A stretch of 64,000 nt of DNA. It comes from Apostichopus japonicus. Lineage: Eukaryota > Echinodermata > Holothuroidea > Aspidochirotida > Stichopodidae. Shown here one piece after another: positions 12,652 through 21,979 of this stretch; positions within the stretch are counted from its first letter, which is position 1, and each line of letters starts with the position of its first letter. The notes under the pieces are model-generated. The model had not been told where the DNA came from, made no database searches, and saw only the letters and a list, made by a program, of their open reading frames with translations. The translations under genes were made by a program, and so were the position numbers. Location of the stretch: assembly GCF_037975245.1 (NCBI RefSeq), contig NC_092573.1, positions 3,719,501-3,783,500 on the forward strand, written 5' to 3'.

Positions 12652-13836
12652 GTCATTCTCCCTAACATGAGACATGAATGAGTACGTCACATTCACCCTA
12701 ACATGAGACATGAATGAGTACGTCACATTCACCCTAACTTGAGACATGAATGAGTACGTCACATTCATCCTGACATGAGACATGAATGAGTACGTTACAT
12801 TCACCCTAACATGAGACATGAATGCGTACGTCACATTCACCCTAACATGAGACATGAATGAGTACGTCACATTCACCCTAACATGAGACATGAATGAGTA
12901 CGTCATATTCACCCTAACATGAGACATGAATGAGCACGTCACATTCTCCCTAACATGAGACATGAATGAGCACGTCACATTCACTCGTACACGAGACATG
13001 AATGAGTACGTCACATTCACCCTAACATGAGACATGAATGAATACGTCACATTCACCCTAACATGAGACATGAATGAGTACGTCACATTCACCCTAACGA
13101 GACATGAATGAGTACGTCACATTTACTCTGACGAGACATGAATGAGTACGTCACATTCATCCTAACATGAGACATGAATGAGTACGTCACATTCACCCAA
13201 ACATGAGGCATGAATGAGTACGTCACATTCACTCTAACATGAGACATGAATGAGTACGTCACATTCACCCTAACATGAGACATGAATAAGTACGTCACAT
13301 TCATCGTTACATGAGACATGAATGAGTTCGTCACATTCATCCTTACATGAGACATGAATGCGTACGTCACATTCACCCTAACCTGAGACGTGAATTGAGT
13401 ACGTCACATTCACCCGTACATGAGACATGAATGAGTACGTCACATTCACCCGTACATGAGACATGAATGAATACGTCACATTCACCCAAACATGAGACAT
13501 GAATGCGTACGTCACATTCACCCTAACCTGAGACGTGAATTGAGTACGTCACATTCACCCGTACATGAGACATGAATGAATACGTCACATTCACCCTAAC
13601 ATGAGACATGAATGAGTACGTCACATTCACCCAAACATGAGACATGAATGAATACGTCACATTCACCCAAACATGAAACGTGAATGAGTACGTCACATTC
13701 ACCCGTACATGAGACATGAATGAGTACGTCACATTCACCCAAACATGAGACATGAATGAGTACGTCACATTCACCCGTACATGAGACATGAATGAGTACG
13801 TCACATTCACCCGTACATGAGACATGAATGAGTACG
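12652..13836 (+). repeat. 36-bp minisatellite, about 33 copies, with TACGTCA in each unit
   Basis: Tandem 36-bp units with the core GAATGAGTACGTCACATTCA followed by CCC(TA/GT/AA)AC and ATGAGACAT. Units are about 85-95% alike by eye. Left units mostly carry CCCTAAC; units after about 13390 often carry CCCGTAC or CCCAAAC. Near 13096-13140 some units lose about 3 bp. A higher-order duplication is visible: the unusual unit ACCTGAGACGTGAATTGAG occurs at 13381 and again at 13526. Because 36 is a multiple of 3, the minus strand stays open as repeats of VNVTYSFMSHVR, but I see no splice or start context that would make this a gene. It begins about 290 bp past the MCEE polyadenylation site. Confidence 0.93.
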
Positions 13837-14280
13837 CTATGCACGGGAAACTGACAACCGAACGATATTCTAAACTTGTTCGGGATTACAAGTTTTGTAC
13901 TCACATATAATGCAGTAGTTCCTTGGCCTGGGATACCCTAGTGCCATGTGAGAAATTTGTTTCTCTCGTACTATTTTTTAGTGTGATTTGTAAACAGGGT
14001 GTTATACAGAACTCATTGTCAAGATAAAATAATGTTTAGGAAGTCAACATTTGCAAAAAGTAATAACAATTATAAAGTGATTAACTTAAAAAAAAACTGT
14101 TTAAACTCATGATGACATATTTAGACTTGATCAAGCTTTCAGCCATGCATATGATGGAACATTACAACTTCATATATTCCAAAAATAGAATAAGAATTTT
14201 CTTATTAGTTTGGAGGAAGTGTTGTTCTACACCAATATCTCTATCGTAGAGACCAATGATGATATTTCACACAGAGGTTA
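13837..14280. other. Non-coding spacer
   Basis: AT-rich sequence between the minisatellite and the foldback element. I see no gene, no RNA gene and no repeat family. Confidence 0.5.
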
Positions 14281-14541
14281 CAGTAACTACTGAAAATCTT
14301 AAAGTTTTGTACTACAGTAAAAACTGGATCGTGCTGGCAAATCTGATAAATAGATAGCATAGTGCTATTAGGTTTACAGTAAGAACTGAGGATATGTGTA
14401 AACAAATGCTTCAAACTGGATTTGTTGGGATAACAGATATCCTCAGTTCTTACTGTAATCCTAATAGCACATGCTACTGAGTATAGCACGATCCTGTTTT
14501 TACTTTGGTACAAAACTTTAAGATTTACAGTAGTATAACTG
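14281..14541. mobile_element. Foldback (MITE-like) element with arms of about 105 bp
   Basis: The left arm (about 14281-14395) and right arm (about 14437-14541) are imperfect reverse complements around a loop of about 40 bp. Matching segments include AATCTTAAAGTTTTGTAC with its complement near 14510, GATCGTGCT with AGCACGATC, and TACAGTAAGAACTGAGGATA with its complement at 14438. The ends read CAGTAACTACTG and its approximate complement. I could not identify a target-site duplication. The 127-codon minus frame across it is a by-product. The family is unknown. Confidence 0.75.
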
Positions 14542-15661
14542 TCTTCTCCGTGTGTATCGGGTGGATTGCTGGGTTTCCTTCTATAACATACAATAAATAT
14601 TGTTGATTTTTTATTGTATAGCAATTCGTGTTTGTATAAATTTGCGCTATAGATGACCGCATACGAACGTCATCATTAAGGACATTAGTCGATGTTAAAA
14701 CGTAAAATTTAAAGTTCAAGTTTGCACAAAAAATAATCAATACGCATCTTAAGCGTGTCAAAAGTGCCCCACGTTTGCGTGAAATTTGTAAACTTTGTTG
14801 AATTATAGCCTGCGGGATATGTATGCACCTCGTATGTATGAACTCAATGTATAGGTGACAACTGTTGCGTCACTACTTCTGCGAAAAGTTACCAAAACTG
14901 CTTACAAAATTAGTTTATCTTAAAGCAGGCTTTTGTGTTTGTCAAATTAAAAATTCACAATAAGATCGCAATTCATCGAACTGAGACAACCCCTATCGAT
15001 TTTGTTTTTGCACCAAATGGAGGTTAATAATATCGAATAACGAATGGATTAAATTAATCCTAAACATTTTCGTCGCCCAGGCACCTTTAATCAGAATAGC
15101 AAATGTCAAATTAAAATTTAAAAAAGAACAACTTTTCCTGGGAAACTACTAGTGACCAGGCAAGCTGATGACCTGTACTGCTAAATAGAATTGTGTTATC
15201 GAATAGCGTCGACATCATAATTAAAATCAACTAATATAGTATTTTGATATGGCCTAGCCGCGATCGTCAAATTTATCAGACTCAACTCTAGAGACATGTT
15301 TGAAAGTCCAGATAATCATCAGGCAGTCATTTAGCCGTTTTTTTGTGGATAACTTAGTAGTTCGAGAATTTTTTTCCAACAACATTTTCACGAGACAACG
15401 TGGTCATTACAACGGTAATTTTATATTCGTTTTACTCACATTCATAGAATAATATTTTATATCTGTATAATGTAATTCGTGTGTAAGAAAGGGATTTTTT
15501 AAAAATATATTTCTCTAGTGTATACACATTCGCCAAGTAAAAAGATATGTCTGCTGAGAGTATTACTTCCCTACATAGTCAATTTGCATATTATAAATAT
15601 ATAGTTCATACTGCATAATACACACAAACATATATGCTTTTAAGTGTTATCGTGGGGAACA
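14542..15661. other. Non-coding spacer
   Basis: AT-rich sequence with no recognisable coding, RNA or repeat feature apart from short A/T runs. Confidence 0.45.
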
Positions 15662-15669
15662 GCATATGA

Positions 15670-16087
15670 CAGGGTTGTCCAACCTACGGCCCGCGGGCCA
15701 CACTCCGTCCCGCCGCATGGTTGCGTCCGGCCCGCCTCATGGTTGCTTCCGGCCCGCCAGAGATGCTCTACGGTGCGAAATTTTAGTGAGCACATTTATT
15801 GATAACAATTTGAAGCTATATAATCAATCATTCGAACCTTCTGGGTCCAAAAAACTGGATACAGGTCAAATTGTGTGACACTCTCTCAGCGGAGGGGGGG
15901 GGGGCGGCTGCACTTTATTAATCTGTTTTATCAGGAAGGAAAATAAATCAGTGCGCTCCGCGCGCAGTGCTCACATTGTGTTGCCTTGGGCTTCGGGCAA
16001 AAAATCGAGCGTATAGGGTTCATGCGGCCCCCTCTTCATCATAATCATTCCATGTGGCCCTCCTCTGCAAAAGGTTGGACAACCCTG
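15670..16087. mobile_element. Non-autonomous hAT-type DNA transposon (418 bp)
   Basis: The ends are perfect 16-bp inverted repeats, CAGGGTTGTCCAACCT at 15670-15685 and its exact complement at 16072-16087. They are flanked by a perfect 8-bp duplication, GCATATGA, at 15662-15669 and 16088-16095. An 8-bp duplication and a CAGGG... end are the hallmarks of the hAT superfamily. The subterminal sequence CGGCCCGCGGGCCACAC, repeated CGGCCCGCC and GCGGCCCCC match the GC-rich subterminal style of animal hAT MITEs. The interior has a poly-G run (15893-15903) and no transposase. A short plus frame starting at 15666 is a by-product. Confidence 0.92.
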
Positions 16088-16095
16088 GCATATGA

Positions 16096-17409
16096 CAATA
16101 CAGAATTTCGCGGTTGGGTATAGCCATAGCACAATAAACATGGCTGTCGTGTCAGTCCTGTTAGTCTCCCGTGTGTCGTATCGTATATGCATGAGTACAA
16201 AAGACATTGTTTGCTTCTATTGTTTTACTTAATTGTATTTTAATAGTGTGACTAATTGATGTTAAACATGGAGGGCACTTTTTTATATTTCCAGGCCAAT
16301 TCCCATATGTTTGGTATCTATAAAACAAGTTAACCTAGGCCTACCCTACTCTTGCAATTGGGCTGATCTATTTTGTCGTCGAGCGATGATAACACTACCA
16401 TATGCCGCAAGGCAAATGCTTCATATGCCCTCTATATACACGTGACCGTTATGCTTGAAAACAAACAACAAATGAATAGGACAAGCAGTCTGGCTGGCAG
16501 ACAAGGCTGAATTGGTTTATTAATGAAACGCAACCACCTGCCTTAAAATTAGAGGATATTCCATCAGCAGATGTAGACAACACACAAGTAAACTAGAAAT
16601 GACCATTGTACGCCTTATTGTTTCAATAAATGAAGGGGGGGAAAGGGGTCAGGTTATATTAAGAATAATTGTTAGCTATATCTGTTCTAAAAACAGATCC
16701 AATTCATATTGTTTTTTGACAGCCTTGTACATCACTACAAGGTCAGCAAGATTAGCTGGTATACGTCAATAGGGGGTTTAATTAGACGGCTGATTTTTAA
16801 TACTTGAACGTGACTGACCGTTGCCTGAAATAAGTAGCGAATTAGTTGACCTCAGCCGATTTCAACAACTCAATAGAAAATACCAGTAATATCCATGAAG
16901 AGTGCTTATCAGCTTAAATCTAGACTTCCCTTGGCTGTACAACTGCTGTGATCATGACTCAAATATAGTTTTTATTGTTCCGATCCAGTGTACGACAACC
17001 AGTGCATTGACAGACCTGTACGAAATTAGTTATACAGTAATCATCGCATATGGAAGTTAAGTCTCTCTCAGTAAATAACAATATACGGTAATGCCAAACT
17101 GTTTTTTTTTTTAAAGAAAACTATATAATGGCATGGAAACCGGTGTTATTTCACTTCACTCTTGGTCTAAAATTAGACAAAAGCAGAGAAATAAGATATG
17201 AATCACAATTGACAAATAAGGAGTACTGTTTTAGGAAATACATTGGAATTTTCGGTCCCCCTCTCCCACCCCCCCCCCCCCGGACTTTTGGCAGCAAAAC
17301 GTGACAATGGAATGAAAAGTACAGAAATGTTACTCAATGTAACATCAGGTAATGATGATCGCCGTACTACACGTACATGCGTGAAACTTTATCTACACCG
17401 TGTATTATA
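16096..17409. other. Non-coding spacer
   Basis: No gene is recognised. It contains G/C runs at about 16635-16641 and 17269-17281, a T run at 17102-17112, and one TAGGCCTA at 16336-16343. Confidence 0.45.
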
Positions 17410-17428
17410 GTATATATATATATATATA
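17410..17428 (+). repeat. (TA)n microsatellite abutting a SINE head
   Basis: A short TA run that passes directly into GTGGTAAGGGTGTCC, replacing the first 15-20 bases of the SINE seen in the 20.33-kb copy. Confidence 0.85.
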
Positions 17429-17520
17429 GTGGTAAGGGTGTCCGCATATAAAGCGGGAGGCCCGGGTTCGAAACCCGGTGGAAGCTGGAAGTTTTTCACT
17501 GTTCTGGATTTTTCAAGTAT
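17428..17520 (+). mobile_element. tRNA-Cys-like SINE, copy 1 (5'-truncated)
   Basis: The sequence runs from GTGGTAAGGGTGTCC through a B-box-like GGTTCGAAACC to GAAGCTGGAAG and TTTTTCACTGTTCTGGATTTT. It matches the copy at 20331-20458 but lacks the head before the A box and part of the tail (CCAACTCATTACG). The T arm CCCGGGTTCGAAACCCGG pairs well. TA-rich DNA lies on both sides. It is too short and altered to be a functional tRNA gene. Confidence 0.85.
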
Positions 17521-17524
17521 ATAT

Positions 17525-17569
<45 letters not shown>

Positions 17570-17591
17570 TATATAGATATATATGTATATG

Positions 17592-17656
<65 letters not shown>

Positions 17657-17722
17657 AGGCTATATATATAGGCTATATATATATAGGCTATATATATATA
17701 GGCTATATATATATATATATAA
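17521..17722. repeat. Compound (TA)n array with TATAGGCTATA variants
   Basis: About 200 bp of TA dinucleotides with internal TATG, AAAT and AGAT interruptions. From 17655 to 17710 there are four regularly spaced TATAGGCTATA insertions. It lies between the SINE copy at 17428 and a reversed SINE tail at 17723. Confidence 0.9.
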
Positions 17723-17750
17723 TTGAAATCGTAGTGAGTTGAAAAATCAC
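17723..17750 (-). mobile_element. Fragment of the same SINE tail, inverted
   Basis: The plus strand reads ATTGAAATCGTAGTGAGTTG and then AAAAATCAC. This is close to the complement of the SINE 3' tail (CAACTCATTACGATTTTCAT in the 20.4-kb copy, and its plus-strand mirror at 58879). The tRNA-like head is missing. The TA array therefore sits between two tails that face one another. Confidence 0.65.
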
Positions 17751-18140
17751 TAGTCGGTTGCTGCATGAATATCCCCTGGGCTCCACCGTTTTATCTCCAT
17801 AATCATTCAGATGGGACCTAGAATAGACCACCGTTAACTCTATGGGTGTTTATAGCACCCCTTTGCAAAACAGATAAAGAGATAAATATGTAATCATTGT
17901 TCGACCAAATTCGTGGGAGGGCTATTCTTTCTATAAAAAAAAAAATGAATAGCTGTAATTGAAAAGGGTGTATATTGTATTGTAATACACAGGTTTCGAA
18001 CTCTTTACGAGTGTGTAAGATTTTTGTTTGCGGCACTTACTTATCCTTTGCTGTAGATTACTGCTAATTTTTTTTTTTTCATCGAGGAGTGTAGAGGGGT
18101 TACCGTTGTTCACCAATGATACACCCATTGCGTAACATCG

Positions 18141-18434
18141 TCATGATAATACGGTCAGAGTCTCGATGTAAGGGGGACTGCATGGGGTTGAGAGTGGATC
18201 AAGTCGTTTGCTTTTCGTGTCCATGCAGGCTCTTTCTTCGGTGACCATTTTTAAAAAGTACCCATGTAAGCCGCATGTAACAGTTTGTGTTCGGTTCACT
18301 GACATTTTGTCAACTTTTCCATAGCATTCGTATCCTTGACATGTATCTTCCTTCGTCACTGTTTTAGTCGACGGTCTAATTATCATAACATCTGTAACAG
18401 AGGTTACTCCATATACTGAAGTAAGCAACTGCAT
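18141..18434 (-). CDS. Unrecognised candidate exon, cysteine-bearing, possibly a C-terminal exon
   Basis: A minus-strand frame of 97 codons ends in TGA. It has balanced codon use and composition, unlike the other open frames in this AT-rich region. The readable part includes VTKEDTCQGYECYGKVDKM, an NRT glycosylation sequon, TVTCGLHGYF, EERACMDTK and STPCSPPY, giving five cysteines spaced 4, 16, 15 and 14 residues apart. This resembles an extracellular or secreted domain, but I do not recognise the family. Two good acceptor-like sites on the minus strand, TTGCTTACTTCAG and CCTCTGTTACAG, lie just inside the frame, so the true exon would start at one of them rather than at the ATG. I found no matching upstream exon and no AATAAA close downstream. 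It could be a real terminal exon, a pseudogene exon or chance. Confidence 0.3.
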   Translation of the reverse strand: MQLLTSVYGVTSVTDVMIIRPSTKTVTKEDTCQGYECYGKVDKMSVNRTQTVTCGLHGYFLKMVTEERACMDTKSKRLDPLSTPCSPPYIETLTVLS

Positions 18435-18630
18435 ATCGTGTTTAAAACTAGAAATGACATTGGTGTCGAGGATTAATAGTGGTTAATTACGTTTTACATG
18501 CAAGGTTAAGAGTTATTTATATAATAGAGAGAGCTGGGATGGGACGGGGTGGGGGGGTGTGTATTAGGAAGGTGGTGATGGTAACCGCAATCAAATGTCA
18601 CTATATGTATCACGTATGTTTGTATGTATG

Positions 18631-18685
<55 letters not shown>

Positions 18686-18702
18686 TACATATATATATAT
18701 AC
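18631..18702. repeat. (TA)n microsatellite
   Basis: About 70 bp of TA with a few TAC interruptions at the right end, next to (TGTA)n-like sequence. Confidence 0.9.
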
Positions 18703-20217
18703 AACAAGAAGCAACAATTATTTGTTGTTGTGTGATTTTCTTTAGTCGTTAATGTAATTAATAACAAATTCGGCCTACACTCTGCATATGCTCTTTATAT
18801 ACGATGTACTTTCGTCTCCATACGAGCAGACATTAAAGCAGTTAAATTAGAAATTTAACTCAGTACATCTCACGTGGGCCTGTCACGTGTTACTCTGTAG
18901 AAAGACGATAAAATAAACGTACTGGTTTGATATACGCGTTACACTATTTACAACCGTAACTGCATGTAAAACCAGCCTTGCACGAAGACACAGTATAGGG
19001 ATATCCATGCGATGTATTGTAGCTTAAATACTTATGAGCAGAATATGTTTGTTGCTGGTTTGCTAAATATTTGCGCAGTATCTTAATTGTAAACTCAACA
19101 TCAAAAGAAAAAATACCGACGTATTATACTGTATAAGTATATAATAGTTATTAATAATATGCATTAATGTATACGAATATCATACTATCTTGTTTGCACA
19201 GACTATATACTGCGCAGTTCACCAATATTAATGCGAGACAACTGTTATAAAGCAGGAATGTCAAACATTTCAGTCACGAGATCTTTTCTATAAAAAAAAC
19301 TTAGCAAATATGAAAAATCTTTTTTTTCATTTGTAAAAGAAGTCAGTGATTAATTTGAATGAAATACAATTACGATACATCTCAAGTCGATAATTTCCTT
19401 TGATTTGACTTTTCGCTGGGTGTTCACAATCCTCGGATATACTGTGCTTTTCTATATATAAACATATAATAAATTATGAAATATTATGTTTGCTTTCCAC
19501 AAATATGCGGATGACAGTATTGTAAACATTATTATTAATACAATTCAAATAAACATTGATTAATCAATTTATAAATGTTTCGAGTGAACTATGATTATGT
19601 GGAAATGACATATTCACAATTCGTTAGCGAAGTGCCCTGCATGGATTTACATCGTTCAGAAGTATGCCCCACTCTATATCATATAACACATTTTGTTAAC
19701 CAAAATGGGATTAACCTGGTCACCAATTCGAAAATGGTTGTGTCTTTTTTATTTATGATAGTTGATCCCATTTTCGCTGGTTTCCAGTATACGGTGTTGA
19801 CGTGCAGTGCTTTACATATAGCTGTGTTGATACACAATATTATCTTCTGTGTTAGAATGTCGAAACACTAGCAACGGTCAATCCCGATTTTAACATCTAT
19901 CACCCATCACAAACAGATTAAAAGCTCTATATTTCAGCAAACCAACCAGCAAAATAATTGAAAAATTACATAATTATATATGCATTGCTTATCCAGGACC
20001 CATTTAATTATATATGCACATATCGGTATATATACTATACATTTCTCAACGAAGAAGCTTTCAAGGACTCAGTGCATATATTTGAAATGTTCTGGTTCTT
20101 TGAAAAGGGTTTTGTTCCCTTCCAAGTTTTCTAAATACTGGCTATATACGTATTCATATTCATCTGATCCAAATAAAAAAATATGATATAAGTAGCGCAA
20201 ATTGTAAGCTTTTCGTG
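18703..20217. other. Non-coding spacer
   Basis: AT-rich. The open frame at 19575-19871 (98 codons, hydrophobic second half) has no recognisable motif and I do not call it a gene. Confidence 0.4.
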
Positions 20218-20221
20218 TAGG

Positions 20222-20329
<108 letters not shown>

Positions 20330-20330
20330 C

Positions 20331-20458
20331 AGCGTCCATAGCCTAGTGGTAAGGGTGTCCGCATACAGAGCGGAAGGCCCGTGGTTCGAATCCCGGTGGA
20401 GGCTGAAAGTTTTTTCACTGTTCTTGATTTTCCAACTCATTACGATTTTCATTTATAC
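20331..20458 (+). mobile_element. tRNA-Cys-like SINE, copy 2 (most complete)
   Basis: The head is AGCGTCCATAGCCTAGTGG (A box TAGCCTAGTGG) and the B box is GGTTCGAATCC. The anticodon arm TCCGC/GCGGA carries a 7-base loop, and the T arm folds. After the tRNA-like part comes GGAGGCTGAAAG, TTTTTTCACTGTTCTTGATT and CAACTCATTACGATTTTCAT, then ATACATATATATA as the 3' end. In the 58.9-kb copy the loop is GTGCAGA, which gives anticodon GCA (Cys). Internal pol III promoter boxes and a constant non-tRNA tail define a SINE, not a tRNA gene. It is flanked on both sides by (TA)n. Confidence 0.9.
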
Positions 20459-20480
20459 ATATATATATATATATATATAT
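20459..20480. repeat. (TA)n at the 3' end of SINE copy 2
   Basis: About 22 bp of TA following the SINE tail directly; probably its 3' simple repeat. Confidence 0.85.
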
Positions 20481-20640
20481 TGTGGACGAAAATATCGATA
20501 GATATGCGCTGTAACGAGTATTAAACTTAAACTAGATACCGGTACTGAATGAAAACGAAACGTCATGGAACATAGAACCACTAAAGACCAAAATATGTCT
20601 GCCGTTTTTGCTCTATGTCCATTGGACAGAGCGGAATATA

Positions 20641-20732
20641 TGTTGATACTAGATGAGACTAGTGGAACACTAGTAGTTGTAACTCGGAGTTTCACGCTTT
20701 ATTGCGATCTTCAGACAACTGGTAGCTTCAGG
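20641..20732 (-). mobile_element. Penelope-like element pLTR, outer part of the left inverted copy
   Basis: The plus strand from TGTTGATACTAGATGAGAC to CTGGTAGCTTCAGG is the exact complement, by eye, of 21889-21980. The copy continues at 21125-21177 after a SINE insertion. Together the left copy is about 145 bp and faces left, with the right copy facing right. Each copy carries a hammerhead-like ribozyme, which is known from the pLTRs of Penelope-like retroelements. No reverse transcriptase or GIY-YIG coding sequence remains between the copies, so the family is inferred from the ribozyme and the inverted-terminus layout. Confidence 0.55.
20675..20720 (-). ncRNA. Hammerhead ribozyme motif (left copy)
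   Basis: Read on the minus strand: AGTTGT (stem I), CTGAAGA (C3 U4 G5 A6 N7 G8 A9), T, CGC-AATAAA-GCG (stem II), T, GAA, ACTC-C-GAGT (very short stem III), T as position 17, then ACAACT (stem I, perfectly complementary to AGTTGT). All invariant core positions are present: CUGA-N-GA, GAAA with A15.1 pairing U16.1, and H17 = U. Two departures from the commonest form are A instead of U at position 7 and a U-U opposition at the base of stem II. The short stem III is typical of hammerheads in Penelope-like elements, which are thought to work best as dimers. Confidence 0.6.
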
Positions 20733-21110
20733 ATACGATACGATACGATACACCTCGTGTTCTGCTTCCACCCGAAGGTGCTTCAGCAAACTAAGGAAAT
20801 CCTTAGTCGGTAATTATTGAGGCTCCATGTTTTTTTTTGTGCGTGGAAGGACACCGGCGAATTTCGCCTTCTCTTTTCGAATAGTGCCCTGAAGTAACGA
20901 GGCAGGGGTGTGTAATCCTGCTCCCGGGACCGCAATTTAACGTCCCCTCCGAAGGACGTGAGTACCGCTTCCACGTGTAGCCACTTTCCTACCACGAGAA
21001 AGGAGCGGGGTGAAAATTGGTGTCAGTGTCGACACCGAGGTTTGAACCAGGGACCTCAGGTACTGCAGACGTGTACTCTCCCGTTCTGCCACCTCACCGC
21101 TCTAAACGCT
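20733..21110 (-). mobile_element. tRNA-derived SINE (second family), minus copy, inside the left pLTR
   Basis: It is flanked by a perfect 14-bp target duplication, CTGGTAGCTTCAGG, at 20719-20732 and 21111-21124. On the minus strand it starts AGCGTTTAGAGCGGTGAGG and has a B-box-like GGTTCAAACCTC. It carries the conserved central motif ACGT-CCTTCGG-AGGGGACGTTAAAT and ends in a pentanucleotide tail (ATCGT)n, seen on the plus strand as ATACGATACGATACGATAC at 20733. It is about 97% identical by eye to the copy at 21262-21625. The target duplication and tail show normal LINE-mediated insertion. Confidence 0.88.
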
Positions 21111-21124
21111 CTGGTAGCTTCAGG

Positions 21125-21177
21125 TTATGCTCCATGAATATATAGGATCCTCGTCGGGATTACCGGGGATTGTGCGG
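21125..21177 (-). mobile_element. Penelope-like pLTR, inner part of the left copy
   Basis: TTATGCTCCATGAATATATA through GATCCTCGTCGGGATTACC to GATTGTGCG is the exact complement of 21837-21888. It was continuous with 20641-20732 before the SINE inserted. Confidence 0.6.
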
Positions 21178-21261
21178 TTGTTGGTGTATTGTTCTGCCGG
21201 TGTATTCTCTTTTGCGTCCGTTCTGTTAGTGGGTTTGTAAGGCTTTCTTCGGTGTTCGGCT

Positions 21262-21625
21262 TTGAGCGGTGAGGTGGCAGAACGGGAGAGTACACGTCTG
21301 CAGTACCTGAGGTCCCTGGTTCAAACCTCGGTGTCGACACTGACACCAATTTTCACCCCGCTCCTTTCTCGTGGTAGGAAAGTGGCTACACGTGGAAAGC
21401 GGTACTCACGTCCTTCGGAGGGGACGTTAAATTGCGGTCCCGGGAGCAGGACTACACACCCCTGCCTCGTTACTTCAGGGCACTATTCGAAAAGAGAAGG
21501 CGAGATTCGCCGGTGTCCTTCCACGCACAAAAACTTGGAACCTCAATAATTTCCGACTAAGGATTTCCTTAGTCTGCTGAAGCACCTTCGGGTGGAAGCG
21601 TAATACGAGGTGTATCATATCATTA
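21262..21625 (+). mobile_element. tRNA-derived SINE (second family), plus copy
   Basis: Flanked by a perfect 13-bp target duplication, TCGGTGTTCGGCT, at 21249-21261 and 21626-21638. The head is GAGCGGTGAGGTGGCAGAAC, the B box GGTTCAAACCTCGG at about 21318. The central domain includes TCACGTCCTTCGGAGGGGAC, and the 3' end is GAGGTGTATCATATCATTA. It has the same sequence as the minus copy at 20733-21110, in the opposite orientation. The central motif resembles conserved SINE central domains shared among distant marine animals; that is from memory. The open frame across it is a by-product. Confidence 0.88.
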
Positions 21626-21638
21626 TCGGTGTTCGGCT

Positions 21639-21836
21639 GTAGGTGTATTCTCTTTTGCGTCCGATCTGTAGTTGGGGTTTTTTGCCTTCCTTCGGTGCTC
21701 GCTCCTTAGTTGTGTGTGGTTCTCTTGACGGTGTTTGGTGGTTGGGCTGGAGTTGTTTATGTAGAATTTGTTTTCGTGGCGACATTTCGATATGAGCTCT
21801 GGGCGTTTGTTCAGGAGGGTCCGTTTGTCTGTGTTT
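21639..21836. mobile_element. Interior remnant of the Penelope-like insertion
   Basis: This lies between the plus SINE and the right pLTR. On the minus strand two overlapping frames are open. One reads RTLLNKRPELISKCRHENKF before becoming Lys/Arg/Asn-rich, and the other is Pro/Gln/Thr-rich. I do not recognise a domain. The short direct repeat GGTGTATTCTCTTTTGCGTC occurs at 21202 and 21641, on either side of the SINE. Whether this is coding remnant or non-coding leader I cannot say. Confidence 0.4.
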
Positions 21837-21979
21837 CCGCACAATCCCCGGTAATCCCGACGAGGATCCTATATATTCATGGAGCATAACCTGAAGCTAC
21901 CAGTTGTCTGAAGATCGCAATAAAGCGTGAAACTCCGAGTTACAACTACTAGTGTTCCACTAGTCTCATCTAGTATCAA

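Noticed and set aside
12652-13836. CRISPR-like array
   Set aside because: There are no unique spacers between the repeats and the DNA is from an animal genome. It is a continuous minisatellite.
12634-13904. Minus-strand frames of repeating VNVTYSFMSHVR (152, 95, 100 and 102 codons)
   Set aside because: The 36-bp period keeps the frame open. The array is shifted between frames by small indels, with no start, splice or domain context.
14241-14761. Minus frames of 127 and 78 codons
   Set aside because: The first runs through the foldback element and its arms; the second is AT-driven with no motif.
20331-20404. A functional tRNA-Cys gene
   Set aside because: The tRNA-like head is followed by a non-tRNA tail shared by the copies at 17428 and 58873, and the anticodon loop differs among copies. 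This marks a SINE, not a tRNA gene.
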